In this document: positions 44,401 to 55,991 of the stretch, piece by piece
Layout: each line of letters opens with the position of its first letter
Numbering within the stretch: the first letter of the stretch is position 1
Assembly: GCA_020310875.1 (NCBI GenBank)
Contig: CM035416.1
Span: forward strand, 3,559,209 to 3,623,208
DNA: 64,000 bases
Direction of reading: 5' to 3'
From: Ceratopteris richardii
Taxonomy: Eukaryota > Streptophyta > Polypodiopsida > Polypodiales > Pteridaceae
Made by a program: the position numbers and the translations under genes
Notes under the pieces: model-generated
Seen by the model: the letters and a program-made list of their open reading frames with translations, nothing else
Database searches by the model: none
What the model was told of the DNA's origin: nothing

Positions 44401-47137
44401 GGATGTATTTGCTTATAGCTACAAAGATTTGAAAGGTATTGATCCTAAAATCTGTGAGCATAAGATTCCTATGACACCTGAAGCAAAACCTAGTAAACAG
44501 AGACATTACACATTTAATGATAAATACTCTACTAAGATAAAGGAAGAAATTGACAAGCTATTAGCTGCTAATTTCATCTATGAAATAGAGTATATAGAAT
44601 GGATATCTCCTATAGTTGTGGTACCAAAAAAGAATGGGAAACTTAGGGTATGCATTAACTTGAAAAAGGTAAATGCAGCAACTATAAGGGATAATTATCC
44701 ACTGCCTATAACAGATCATCTTCTAGAAAGAGTTGCTGGGAAGGAGGTTTATAGTTTTTTAGATGGCTTTTCAGGATACAACCAAGTGCCCATAGCATTG
44801 GACGACCAACATAAAACTGCCTTCTCCACAGAATGGGGAATTTATGCCTTTAGGGTTATGCCCTTTGGGTTAACCAATGCTCCAGCAACCTTTCAGAGAT
44901 TGATGTGTCATATCTTCAAAGAGTTCCTAAGGAAGGTAATGGAAATCTATGTAGATGATCTTTGCACTTTTTCATTAAAAAGACAGGATCACTTGCAGGA
45001 CTTAGAAAATATATTCAGGAAATGCAGAACCTACAGAGTATGCTTAAATCCAGAGAAATGTGTATTCTTTGTGAGACAAGGAAGAATGCTGGGTCATATA
45101 GTCTCTAAAAATGGAATTTCAACTGATGAGAAGAAAATAAAGGAGATAATAGAGCTTTCAAGACCAACAAGTGTAAAAGAACTTCAAACTTTTATGCGAC
45201 ATTGTGGGTACTATAGGAAATTTGTACATAAATTTGCTGACATAGCAAAACCCTTATATGCCCTAATTACAAAGTTTGAGTGGAACGAGGAGTGTGACCA
45301 AGCCTTTGAAACTCTAAAAACTTGTTTGATAACAGCCCCAATTCTGAAAACACCTCAATGGGACAAAATTTTTCATGTCCATGTGGATGCTTCTAATTAT
45401 GCTTTGGGATGTGTGTTAGCACAACCAATAGAAGGAAGCAAGGTAGATTTTCCAATGGCCTATGCTAGTAGACAATTGAATCTAGCAGAGAAAAATTACA
45501 CAACCACTGAAAGAGAGGGATTGGGCATGGTATTTGTTGTAAAAAAATACAGACATTACCTTTTGGCCAACAAGTTTAAGTTCTTTGTAGACCATCAAGC
45601 TTTGTTATATTTGGTAAATAAACCTTGTCACACTGGGAGAATAGTTAGATGGTTTTTATTGCTAATGGAATTTGAGTTTGAAGTAGTGGTCAGACAAGGG
45701 AAAACACACTTGAGGGCAGATCATTTATCTCGAATCCAGTCTGAAGAACCCAGTTCACCTTTAGATGACAATCTGCCAGACACTTATCTCTTTAAGGTAG
45801 AAAGTGTTCCTGAGTGGGCCATGACTTTAGTACCATTATTAACCATGGGACCTTGTAGAACAATTGGGAATAATGCACACCTAGTTTTGCAAAGCAGAAA
45901 CTTCATGTTACTAGCTGGGCATTTATACCATCTCAACCACACTGGCATATTAGAATATTGCACTCCTGAGGAGGAGCAACAAGAATACCTGAGGAGAGCT
46001 CATCATTGGAACCCTTGCACTCATGCTTCTAGGATAGTCACCCTAAGTAATCTCAATAGGATGGGGGTACATTGGCCTAATAAAATTCAAGATGTATCGA
46101 AATACATTGCCAATTGCAAGAAGTGCCAAGCATTACAAGACTCAGAGTTTATAACTCTATATTGGTTCCAGAAAAATCCAGATTGGAGTGAGAATATCAT
46201 TGGAGAATTGAGAAGGAAGGAGAAAGGAAAACAAGTGAAAACTGGTACAGAATCAAAAAACTTACAAGTAATCTCTGAGGAATATCAATTGATAGGGGAA
46301 CAGTTGTATAAGAGAGGAATGGATGGATACCTAAGAATTTGTGTTCCTGAGAATAAATATCTGGAAATGTTGGAAATGGCACACTCTGGAGTGGCAGGAG
46401 AACACTTCTCAAGTGATAGAACTGCCAAACTCATTTTATATTCTGGCTTTTGGTGGCCAACACTATTCCTTGATGCAAGAACTTATGTAAAAAAATGTGA
46501 TATCTGTCAAAGGGTAAGTCAACCAAACAGAAGAAATGACATGCCATTGGTTCCATTAATTTCAGCCAGAGCCTTTAGTAAATGGGGATTGGATTTCATT
46601 GGACCTATACACCCTCCATCAAAACAATCCCATGCTGAATACATCATAGTGGCTACAGACTACCTGACAAAATGGGCTGAGGCCAAAGCCACAAAGAGAA
46701 ATGATGCTAATACTACTACCAGATTCCTATATGAAAACATTATCACCAGATTTGGACTTCCAATTGAACTAGTAAGTGATAGGGGGACCCATTTTATAAA
46801 CCAGATCATAGAAAACATCACTGAATATTTCTTGATCAGTCATAAAAAATCAGCCCCATATCACCCACAAGCCAATGGGCTAGCAGAAAGCACTAATAAA
46901 GTACTTTGTACTGTACTATCAAAATTAGTAAACACAAACAGAAATGATTGGGATCTACAACTTAATCATGTCCTATGGGCTTATAGAGTGGCTTACAAAA
47001 CTGCAATAGGGAGCACACCATTCAATCTAGTATATGGACAAAATGCAGTTTTACCTATGGAATTCCTTATTCCAACATTAAAAGTAGGAAGTCACTATAA
47101 TTGGACTGGACATGAACTATCAGAAAGAGTGATATAA
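41423..47137 (+). pseudogene. Element C Gag C-terminus, protease, RT, RNase H, two H2C2 modules, integrase (1,904 residues)
   Basis: A single open frame. The Gag part begins at the end of the capsid (FLEAFIGEFSKTGIKH) and has zinc knuckles of C-x2-C-x3-H-x4-C type: CYNCGESHLIQHC, CYRCGGDHFIRDC, CKDCGREHLIKDC. Protease: ILDSGSGVAIMT near residue 625, closing IILGRPFMRQ. RT: KKNGKLRVC, YVDD near residue 1175. RNase H: DASNYALGC, TTEREGLGM, RADHLSRI. Zinc module 1 at 45895-46130 (AHHWNPCTH, HWPNKIQD, CKKC); module 2 at 46265-46515 (AHSGVAGEH, WWPTLFLD, CDICQ). Integrase core: WGLDFIGP, VSDRGTHF, GLAESTNK with D-x35-E. Gag and pol are fused here with no stop between them. It ends at TAA 47135-47137, inside the integrase C-terminal region; the same frame continues beyond. 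Confidence 0.96.
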
Positions 47138-48391
47138 TTGGAAAAGTTGGGAGTATCTAGACTTCAGGCCATTATGAGTTTATATGTGGACAAGAAAAGA
47201 CAAAAACCTTATCATGATGTTCACATAAAAGAGAAAGATCTACAGGTAGGAGATCTAGTGCTGGCTTACACAGTCAGAGAACATCAGAAAAAGTTCCAGA
47301 AAAAAGGACATGGACCATATATTATACATCAAATAAGCAACAGTGGAGCCATTCAACTAGCTAACATAGAAGAAGAAATCATGCCAAACTTTATAAGTGG
47401 ATGTAGAGTTAAGAGGTATGATTGCCCATTAACTGTTGATGAATGGAGAAGGTTGCAACAAGCCCAAAACAGGAAAAGAGAAGAGGAAGACATTAGAAGA
47501 GAAGCCCAACAGGAAGCTATGGAAAGGATAAGGAAAATCAATGAGCTTAGGGAAGTCTATCTGTGTGAATCTCCTCTCAAACCAAAGGAACATGCCCCTG
47601 TGATGATAATGGATTTTCAAAATGAAAACATTAGGGTTTTGATAGATTCTAGAGCACAAGTAAATCTGATTAGTTCAGCCCTTGTAAGTAAATTCAACAT
47701 AAAAAGGAAAGAAAGTAGAACCCTAATTAAAACTTTGGAAGGTCAAGTAGTACAGAGTATGTCTTCACTGACTATTGAAGTAAAGTTTAATGAAGAATAT
47801 ATGACAATAGACTGTGAAGAATGGCCAGATAATTTGATGATTGAAAAAGTGATTTTAGGTCAACCATGGCTTCAACAAGGTAAAGTGATCTTGGATTTTG
47901 AAAAAATGAAGCTTAAATTGAACATAAATGACAAAAGGTTTTTAATATTTCTATTGAGTAATGAAAAACAAGAAATTCAATCAGATGTGCATGATATACA
48001 CTTGGAAGGATTCACTTTTGCACTTGAGGATACACAGACATTACCAATACAAATGCTAAATAATCAAGCTTCATATGATCCAAATCAGCAAAGGATTGGA
48101 GGAACAAAGAAGGGTGGTGAGATAAGAAGAAGATGGCAATCATGGCAAGGTTCAAAGAATCAAAGCATCAGAGCAAAAAGCACATGGAATCAAAGTCTAG
48201 AGCAGGTCTACTCATTAAAACAGGAATCAATGACAAAATGGATATGGAGACCAAAAGCTCCTACAAAATACTTATCCAAAGGGAATGATTGGTTGCTGGG
48301 AACCAGACCAATTGGAGTCAGGAAGTACTGGGTTAAAAAATCAGAATTGTTTCAGTGGAAGAAAGATCATCCGGATTTGAACTATATCTAG
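47138..48391 (+). pseudogene. Element C integrase C-terminus, degenerate PR2 and tail
   Basis: This is the same frame as the preceding ORF after one TAA. Residues 1-110 complete the integrase C-terminus (GDLVLAYTVREHQKKF, GHGPYIIHQISNSGAIQL). At about 47,600-47,930 is a retropepsin-like fold: VLIDSRAQVNLISS, where A and B have Asp-Thr/Ser-Gly-Ala, then a hydrophobic strand pattern and the closing VILGQPWLQQG. The Gly to Arg change next to the catalytic Asp would abolish protease activity. The tail contains WIWRPKAP, matching the W-I/V-P-K tail motif of A and B. The stop is at 48389-48391. Confidence 0.85.
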
Positions 48392-49007
48392 AAAATCAAA
48401 GAAATTATGAAAAAAATACATATTAGACCTGATTTTCTTTTCTAAAAAGAGAATTAGGAGGGGAAGGAAAGATAGAAAAAATTATTATAAAAAAAATGAA
48501 AATGGAAAAAAGTAGTTGGAAAAAAAAATTCATTGCTGAAAAAAGAAGAGAGAAAAAAAAAATCAGAAAAAAAAAATCTGTTGAAAAAAAAAGAGAATGA
48601 GAAATTGTAAAAAAAATGTTTACTTTCTGTTGTTTTTTACAAAAATCATATGTCACAAAGCAAGATCTAGGGAGAAGAATAGTAGAGATCTATTTATTTT
48701 TTTTAATGTTTTTATTTCTTGTTAGTTAGTTCTTTAGTCAAATTTTTTTGTTAATTTTTTGTTTTCTATCATTTGATACATGATTTATCTCTCCAAAAGA
48801 ATGGTTAGGAAAAGGGACTGTACCAGATATCTTGCTACACTTGTGATGATCACTTGTTGAGTCTTTTCTGGAGAAATGAAGTTTATTTGTGATTTTCTCA
48901 TTCTTATGACATGACTTCTGAAAATGAATGCCTACATATTACTCTTTGATTTCTTGCAACTTATGTGGGTAGAGTTTTTCTTTATTTTATTTTAGTTTCC
49001 TCAGAAA
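48392..49007 (+). other. Element C spacer with candidate splice acceptor before ORF3
   Basis: This is very A-rich then T-rich non-coding sequence. It ends with TTCTTTATTTTATTTTAG (AG at 48994-48995) and TTTCCTCAG (AG at 49003-49004), both acceptor-like, only 4-12 bases before the ORF3 ATG at 49008. This is the clearest polypyrimidine-acceptor-start arrangement among the three related elements. Confidence 0.55.
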
Positions 49008-52000
49008 ATGGTGAACACTAAGGAGCTGCCAATTCATGACTTCAAGGCAGAATCAGTTGTGCTATCAAGAGGCCATTGGTTTCTGGATAGTGAAGCTGTG
49101 GAGGAACAGGTGGACTTAGAGTCAGAGGAAGAATAAGAAGTTCCAGAAGCTGAGAAAGTGGTGAAGGAACTTAAGGAGACTTTAAACATAATTGGCCAGC
49201 ACATATTCACGGTGGGGGTAGGAGGATACAAGTATACAATGTTGTGCCAGGAGTTCTACATGTTCCAAAGAGTGGCAGTCAACATGAAAAGATGGAAGGC
49301 AGTAGGGCTGCACAGAATATTCGAGGAGCCTATCTTTTTCATTGACTTTGAGAGAGTATCACAGGTAATGAACAGTTTGACAGAAATAGGAAGAGGGAAT
49401 GATGCCTATTTTAGATGCAAAGTCAAAAACAAGGATAATCATGAAGTAGGTGTCACTATCAAGGCAGAACACATCAGAGCAGCACTACAATTCTACACAA
49501 TGGGAACCAAACTTGATCCAAGTTTTGTCAAAAAGAATAAGGAGACTTACACAGGATATGCAAAATTCACTGATTTCAAAGGAAGGGAGAATGAGGAATA
49601 TGCTGTAAGGATGTTCTTACAGTACTTTTGTTTTCCAAAATTACCAAGATACACAATGCCTCATAAGTCAGTCACATTATTGATGTTCAATAACAAAGAT
49701 AGAACCAAACCTTTTGGAGTTATGGATGTCTCACCATACATCCATGAACAATTGAAAGAAGAAGCAAAGCACTGGGAGCAGAAGAAGTTCATGAATGGAG
49801 CCCAATTCTTAACAAGAATCATTTATCATGTTCTTGGGATGGAAGATCAACTAAAATTGGCTCCAAAGGCACAGTATTTCAGAAATCTTATGGCTGGAAT
49901 CAAGAGTCCTCCAAGGAAATTGACTGAAAGGGAAACAGAAGGACAAACCCGTATGAGGGGAACAGGTATGAAAAGGAAAATGATATCTGAAGAAGTAATT
50001 CCTGTGAAGAAAAGAATGTTGGACCCAAGGAAAGTGGAACTGGAAATGGAGGAAGCCACAAAAGAGGAACATGAGGAGGCACAGAAACAGGTTCAAGCCT
50101 CTAGTGAACCACATCCACCCCAAACAAGCAAAGAGCAACTATACACCTATCTAACCCAAGGGAATAACAAGAGAGCTATGTATGAAGCACAATACCAAAA
50201 AATGCTGGAAGACTACTCATGTAAAGCTACAGACTGGATTCAGGAGGAGGTGGAGCACTATGAAGCTCTTCATGACCAAATGATGACAGCTGAAACCGAG
50301 GAGGTGTTTGTCAGAAAAGAGGTTGAATTGCTAGCTTATTTTAAGGAATTACAAGGACCCCCAGAGACCAGAACCACTGTGGTGGTGAAAAAGAAGGTTC
50401 CAAAGAAGCCAGTACAAAAAAAGAAATTGACTAAGAAGGGAAAGGGTAAATCCATAGCTGAAACTGTTGTCACCAAAGAGAGAGAGGAAGTAGTCATGGA
50501 AGAAACACAGAAGCTATCCTTGGTGGAAGAAGTATCAAGACCCACAGAACTAGAAAAAGGAGGACCTTCACACGTCTCATCTGATTCTGACAGTGATATT
50601 GAGAGCTTTCTGTTAAAAAGTCTAAATTTGTCAATACCAAATATTCCCAATGTCATTATACAGACCTCTGAGAAACAAAAGACACTTGAGGAATTAAAGA
50701 AGAAGTCTCAGGAGAAACCACTTCAGGAGCAGGCAGAAAAAGAGCTTAGTCTGGAAGATGAAAGAAGAATAATGAAGGGAAAGGCAGTAATGATAGAACA
50801 AGCAAGTGAAATAAGGGAAGAAGTTAGTTGTGGAATAGTGCATGGTGGGATGAAATCTATGTGGACAAAACCCTCACAGACCTACTTCAAACTGGATGAG
50901 AGCATAGAAGAAATAGCTAAGAAGGCACAGGTGTACAGCTCAGTCATAGAACAAAAAAGCACAGAACAAGATCCACTACAAGAGGTAGAGGAAGTATGTG
51001 AGAAAGGTAATGTTCAAAAGGTTACAGGGAAAGTAGGGGAAAAAGAAATCATTCAGAGTATAAAGGATGTGCTGCATGATTTGAAGAATAATGAGGAATT
51101 CACATCCAATGAGGATCAAGAACAAGAGGTAGAAATGGACATCATGGACATTGATGAACAGGAGGAAGGATACAAAGAAGATAGAGGCAATGATCAAGTC
51201 AAAAATTTAGAAATAGCTGAAACAGTTTTAGCACAGGAAAAGGAGAGACAGGAAGAACAAGCAGGTGAATGTCAGGGAAATTTTGGTGAAGAAACTGAAT
51301 ACAATTTGTTTCAGGAAACTATAAGCCAGGAAAAGGAGATGCAAACAAAGGAAGGATATTGTTCTGAAGAAACTCAACAGGTGTTGGAGAAAGAAAAGGT
51401 ACAAGAAATAAAGTTGATCTCAGATGTTTTGGAGCAAAAGAGTTCAGGTGTTCAAGAAGACATGGCAGATTTAGAAACATTGAACACTCAGCCAAGCCAT
51501 GAAGAAAACAAGGCCAAAATCATAGAATATGAGGGAGAAGAGGAAGAGGAGAGTGAATGCAGAGATGACAAACAGCTAGAACCCAAAAAAATAGCAATAG
51601 AAGGAGGATTGGAAAGAATCCCAAAGAGTATTAGATCAGCATGTCAACTCATTATGAATAATATTGAACAGTTCGGACCCTCAAGCCGAAATATGATCAT
51701 TTCAGGGATGGTAGCAGAGTCAGAATTTGAAAAAGGCAGTATGGTTATTAAAGAGCATAAAAGGGAAAAGGAGCATATGGCAGAGCAACTAAGGAAGGTG
51801 CAAGAGAAGAATGAGGAGTTTTCCAATAAAATAATTGCTTTGGAAGAGCTGGAAGTACAGAAGCAAAACAAGATTCAATACTTGGAAGAGAAGAGTATGC
51901 AACTAACAGAGCAGAACGATAAATTGGAAAAAGAATTGAGAAAGATTGAGGGGAGATATAGAACTCTACAAACTTCCTATCAGATTTTGACTAAAGCTAA

Positions 52001-52454
52001 TGAAGAAATCAATAAGCTACTATTGGAGGAAGGGAAATTGAAGGAGGAAAGTCAGACAGTCCAGATGAAAGAGGGAGAAAAGGAAGGATTACTCAAAGAG
52101 ATTCAGGAATTACAAAGAGAATTGAAAGAAGCCAAAGAATTAGAAAGGCAGGCTAGTACACATGCTGCTACATCTATGAGAGGCTATAATAAGCTACACC
52201 TGGATATGGAAAAGGAAAGAAATGAGTGGCAGACAAAGAAGGAAAAGGAACGGAATGAGTGGAAAAAAGAAAGAGAATTATGGGCACAACAGAATGGGAG
52301 TCTGATGTTGGCTATAGAAGAATTGCAGAAGAAGTTGAATAAGCCACAAATCCAGGAAGAGACACATATGGAAACCACACATGCAGAAGAACATGGGGTA
52401 GACAATATTGAGGGAATACAACAATCTAAATATAACGGAAAGAAAAAGTCATGA
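49008..52454 (+). pseudogene. Element C ORF3: shared domain, basic linker, long coiled coil
   Basis: The frame opens at ATG 49008, meets TAA at 49134-49136, and is then open to 52454 (the longest stretch, 1,098 residues, begins at 49158). The N-terminal domain to about 49,920 is shared with ORF3 of A and B: GHWFLD near the start, FCFPKLPRYTMPHK, and WEQKKFMNGAQFLTRIIYHV. It ends with RMRGT and basic clusters that look like nuclear localisation signals (KKKVPKKPVQKKKLTKKGKG near 50,390). A Glu/Lys-rich acidic middle follows, then a strong coiled coil at about 51,740-52,370. No membrane segment is seen, so a classical envelope protein is unlikely. The domain pattern recalls Transposase_32; this is inference. 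The polypurine tract lies about 90 bases downstream. Confidence 0.8.
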
Positions 52455-52561
52455 TTTGCTGTCACAAGTATATCAAAGAAAGAAGAAATGAAGAAAAGTG
52501 ATCAATGCAGAGGAGCAGGAAAATCTTTCGTCAGGAGCCGAAAGGCTTAGGAGGGGAAGGA
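52455..52561 (+). other. Element C 3' untranslated region and polypurine tract
   Basis: This is short leader to the 3' LTR. The purine run TTAGGAGGGGAAGGA at about 52547-52561 abuts TGTTGG, the LTR start, and primes plus-strand DNA synthesis. Confidence 0.88.
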
Positions 52562-53426
52562 TGTTGGAAGATGCATTTTTGGAAACCTTTTTGAAGGAAA
52601 ATTATTGTAAAATGATAGAAATTTGTAGAAATATTTATGCAATTGTTGTAAAAATAAGGAAGAGTCATCCTTATGTAGGATAGAATCTTATGTATTTTTT
52701 CTAGAATTTTTGGAAACTCCTAGATAGCATATTTTTAGAATAATAGAGGAAAGGACCAAAATCCAAGTGTGAAAAGGGACACTTGAAAATGTATATAAGC
52801 TAATTTCCTCTATTATGAGGGGGTTGGTTAATCATTTGTGTACTTGCTATCCAAGTGAATAGAGAAGGAGTTTCTGCTGAAAATCGTGTTTCTCCTCTTC
52901 TATGTGGTTTCTTTGATTTGTGAGTCTAGATCTTGTGTATCCATGGAGATTTGTGAGCTTTTATTGTGTAAATCTATAGAATGTGTATGAAGAGAGCTGA
53001 ATACTGTTGTGTTGAGTGATGAGTTGATGAAAAATGGTGCTGGAGCTGAAAATCGTCTGTTTGCACAGAATCGCGATTGTCTCGTCTGTATGATCCAGAA
53101 TCGCGATTGTCTCGTCTATATGATCCAGGTGATATTTTTTTATTTTGACTTCATAGTTGTGTTTTGCTGATAAAATAGCATGGAATAGACACCAAGATTG
53201 TAGAAAATGGTGTAGATTTGCTCAAGATAATCCAAACCCTAGAAATTTCCTCTTCATCTTCACTATTCTCAGAATTCCAGCCATTATTCTCTTATTTCTT
53301 GGATTCTATCATCTTGAAGGGGCTGTGGTCTCAAGAATACTTCCAGGATTGACAAAATAAAGATGTCTTGTTGATTCTTTATGCTAAATGATTGGAGAGG
53401 ACAACTCCAAAGATCAATAACAAACA
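52562..53426 (+). repeat. Element C 3' LTR (865 bp)
   Basis: It has the same length and ends as 37478-38342, with about 12 substitutions and no indel by eye. The TATA-like box is at 52792-52799 and the 30-bp duplicate at 53066-53125. Confidence 0.95.
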
Positions 53427-53431
53427 CTAAT
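53427..53431. repeat. Target-site duplication CTAAT, right copy (element C insertion)
   Basis: It follows the ACAAACA end of the element C LTR and matches 37473-37477. Confidence 0.95.
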
Positions 53432-54245
53432 GCAACAAGTGTTCTGATAGTAGACATTTTAGCTATAGGGCTAAATGTTTCCTCATAATCAATGCCATAA
53501 GTTTGTGCATATCCTTTTGCTACCAAACGTGCTTTATACCTGTTTATGCTACCATCAGCATTGTGCTTTACCTTGTAAACCCAGCCTATGGGTTTCTTTC
53601 CTTGTGGCAATGGAACCAGCTTCCATGTATCATTTCCATAAGGTGCAACCATCTCTTCATCCATAGCTTTTCCCCAATCTTCATTTCCAATTGCATCTTC
53701 AAAACAAGAAGGTTCAACATCTTGTATTACCAGGGTCATGTAGGCACAATGAGGAGCCATATAGTTGTCATAAGCCAATCGTTGCACTGAATTTTGCATC
53801 CGCCTAGATCTTCTTGGTTCTGGGTCACTTCTCCTTGTATCATCTACATGTGCCCTTCTTACTCCTGGAGTCTTCACAGAGGGCAATCCAAGTTCCTCGT
53901 CAAGACTCTTTTCTAAATTGCTTGAATCTCCATCAACATCTTCAAACTTGCACATGTTTTATGACCAACAAATAGCTTTTCTTTACCTTTCTTGGATGTA
54001 TTTGATGAATTTGCTGGACTAAAATTTTCACGCAATCTTCCACTCCATGGATTTGAGTTGGAACTACTGCTTGGTGATGCATCCCTTCTACTCAAAGCTT
54101 GAGATTCTGCACTTGATTTTTTCGCATTTTCTTTGTCATTTGGTTCAATATTCAATCCTTCTTTGGCATCTGCATAGAACCTTGTCATTTCATCAAATAC
54201 CACATCTTTGCTCACCTTCACCTGTCATGTGAGTGGGTTATAACA
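53432..54245 (-). pseudogene. Element H Copia integrase end and RT first half
   Basis: Minus-strand reading starts with the last bases of integrase (VSKDVVFDEM), crosses the Ser-rich linker, then RT: WGKAMDEEMVAPYGNDTW, GWVYKVKHNADGSINRYK, ARLVAKGYAQTYGIDYEETF and SPIAKMSTIRTLVAL. There element C interrupts it; the gene continues at 37477. One frame change occurs near 53,930. The RT start is well preserved. Confidence 0.9.
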
Positions 54246-55406
54246 TTGATATCCCTTTTGCTCAAGGGAGTATCCCTTTTGCTCAAGGATGTGATGTATC
54301 ATCACTTGTTTCAACATATCCAGGAATTGGCAATTTCTACAAAAACTAAACCATTCTACATGACTGCTCATGTGATTTGAAGCACCTAAATCAACATACT
54401 AGACATAATCATTCGATTTTGAAACGCCAACAAACATCGTATTCATCATGTGACGTTGAACCATGAACAACTTCTCAGAATCTTCTGCATTTGTGGATGC
54501 AAAGTTATTCTATTGCCTTCTATTATTTTGATTTTTCAACCTGCAATCACGTTCAAAGTGTCCCGGTTTACCACAATTCCAACCTCCTTTACTGTCATTA
54601 CCTGAATCATTTCTTTGAAACTTTCTATGGCCTCTTTGGCTCCCCCTGCCTCGAAACTATCCTATTCCTCTTGCATGATTCTGTTGTTGACTTTGGTCTT
54701 GGTTACTATTTCCTTTTCCACTTCCAAAACCTCTATCTCTGCCTCTTCCTCAGCAAGAGTAGAATACTTGCTCAGAACTAGATTTTCCTTGGGAGTTTGA
54801 ATCCTCACCAAGAATCTTTTCTTCAATAATCAGCATAGATAACAGATCAGCAAAACTTTGAATATTTTCTGTGGTCTGTATAGAAGTTATGAACTACATA
54901 TATGCAGCTCCTAAACCACAAAGACACACTTCCACCTTATCATCATCATCTACATTCACTCCAATAGATGCAAGTGACTCACATATGCTTTTGATTTTCA
55001 AAGTGTAGTCACTTACCAACATGCTCTTCTTCTCCAATGTATGCAGCTCCTTCTTGAGTTGCAATTTCTGTGCCTTTGTATTGGTCTCATACAATGTGAT
55101 CAAACTGTTCCAAGCCTCTTTCGGAGTCTTGGCATCCTATATGTGTCCAATCATGCTATCTTGTATGCTAATAGATAGCCAGTACATTACCTTTTGTGCT
55201 CCTTGATTCCACTCCTCATATGCTCTTAATTGATATGTAGTTCAATTCCTTTATGGTGATTGTAGAGCATTTTCATTCTCTCCTTCAATGTACTTCTAGT
55301 AGCCTTTTCCCATCCAAAAATTCTTCATTCTGAATCTGCAAGCAAGGAAATTGTTCTTGTCTAGCTTATTGTTCATAAGCTGACTCATTCCATCAGCGTT
55401 TTCCAT
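54246..55406 (-). pseudogene. Element H Copia GAG and protease remnant
   Basis: The probable GAG start is the ATG at 55406 on the minus strand. Frames with stops show the Copia GAG pattern: EAWNSLITLYETNTKAQKLQ, LKKELHTLEKKSMLVSDYTL and GLGAAYM, then a Gly/Arg/Gln-rich region. A zinc knuckle follows as WNCGKPGHFERDC, whose first Cys is lost. The protease active site reads VDLGASNHM (Asp-Leu-Gly for Asp-Ser-Gly). Shortly after, at about 54,246-54,300, a tandem TATCCCTTTTGCTCAAGG repeat marks a deletion that joins protease directly to the last residues of integrase. Confidence 0.85.
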
Positions 55407-55585
55407 TTCTGCAGCAATTGTTAACACTGGTTTTTAGTGGGCCCCACCTTGGGGGCTCGAAACGGAGGTTGAGATGGATCCAAAACTTTGATCTTTCTAG
55501 CAAACACAGGTCGTTTGTGAATTGTGTTTTCTCCATGCCTTGCTGCGTACTCTTCACCATCGCCTTCTCAACGAGCTCTATACAG

Positions 55586-55605
55586 CCACACTGGCTCTGA
55601 TACCA
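55586..55605 (-). other. Element H primer-binding site (initiator tRNA-Met)
   Basis: The minus strand reads TGGTATCAGAGCCAGTGTGG directly after the LTR end. It is complementary to the 3' end of initiator tRNA-Met, the usual Copia primer. Confidence 0.95.
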
Positions 55606-55986
55606 TGTCATGAGGAAGGAGATAAGGAAGAGAGCTCACACACAAACTCTCACTCTCAAGGAGAATCACACAGACATATTGAGGCAAGGAAGAATGATCT
55701 CCTTCTTCTTCTTCTTCTATTACATAAAAAGGAATGTACAAGAATGACCTAAAAAACAAGAATACAAGTGCAATATATAAAGATTAGTACATATGGAAAA
55801 ACCTAATGTCCGCAAATGAGTGAGCTAGCAAGAAACAAATGTGCCATCACTCTTGGTAGATAAATCTAGTACAAGTCAATGAAGTATCCCTGACATATAC
55901 CGATGTGACCACTATACATGTCAAAGAAACGCAAAACTGATATGTGTCATCCTGGATGATCACATGTTCAGCTTGATATCTCAACA
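55606..55986 (-). repeat. Element H 5' LTR (right copy)
   Basis: This 381-bp LTR is paired with 35875-36252. The primer-binding site abuts its left end and the duplication CATTG (55987-55991) its right end. Confidence 0.93.
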
Positions 55987-55991
55987 CATTG
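55987..55991. repeat. Target-site duplication CATTG, right copy (element H insertion)
   Basis: It follows the CAACA end of the right LTR and matches 35870-35874. Confidence 0.93.

Larger units (their letters stand above)
37478..53426 (+). mobile_element. Element C: complete Ty3/Gypsy LTR retrotransposon (Athila/Tat-like, 15.9 kb)
   Basis: Two 865-bp LTRs (37478-38342, 52562-53426) differ at about 12 positions and are flanked by CTAAT. The order is tRNA-Asp primer site, 2.7-kb palindrome-rich leader, Gag (5' part deleted), protease, RT, RNase H, two H2C2 modules, integrase, second protease-like domain, A-rich spacer, ORF3, polypurine tract. It shares the plan of element B but is much more A-rich. 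It is inserted in the RT of Copia element H. Three in-frame stops and a Gag deletion mean this copy is not autonomous. Confidence 0.96.
35875..55986 (-). mobile_element. Element H: Ty1/Copia retrotransposon, itself interrupted by element C
   Basis: LTRs 35875-36252 and 55606-55986 have matching ends and the flanking duplication CATTG. On the minus strand there is a tRNA-Met primer site, GAG, a deletion removing most of protease and integrase, RT and RNase H, then a polypurine tract. Element C (37478-53426) is inserted in RT. Without it, H is about 4.2 kb. The LTRs differ at roughly 30 sites by eye, so H is clearly older than C. Confidence 0.92.
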
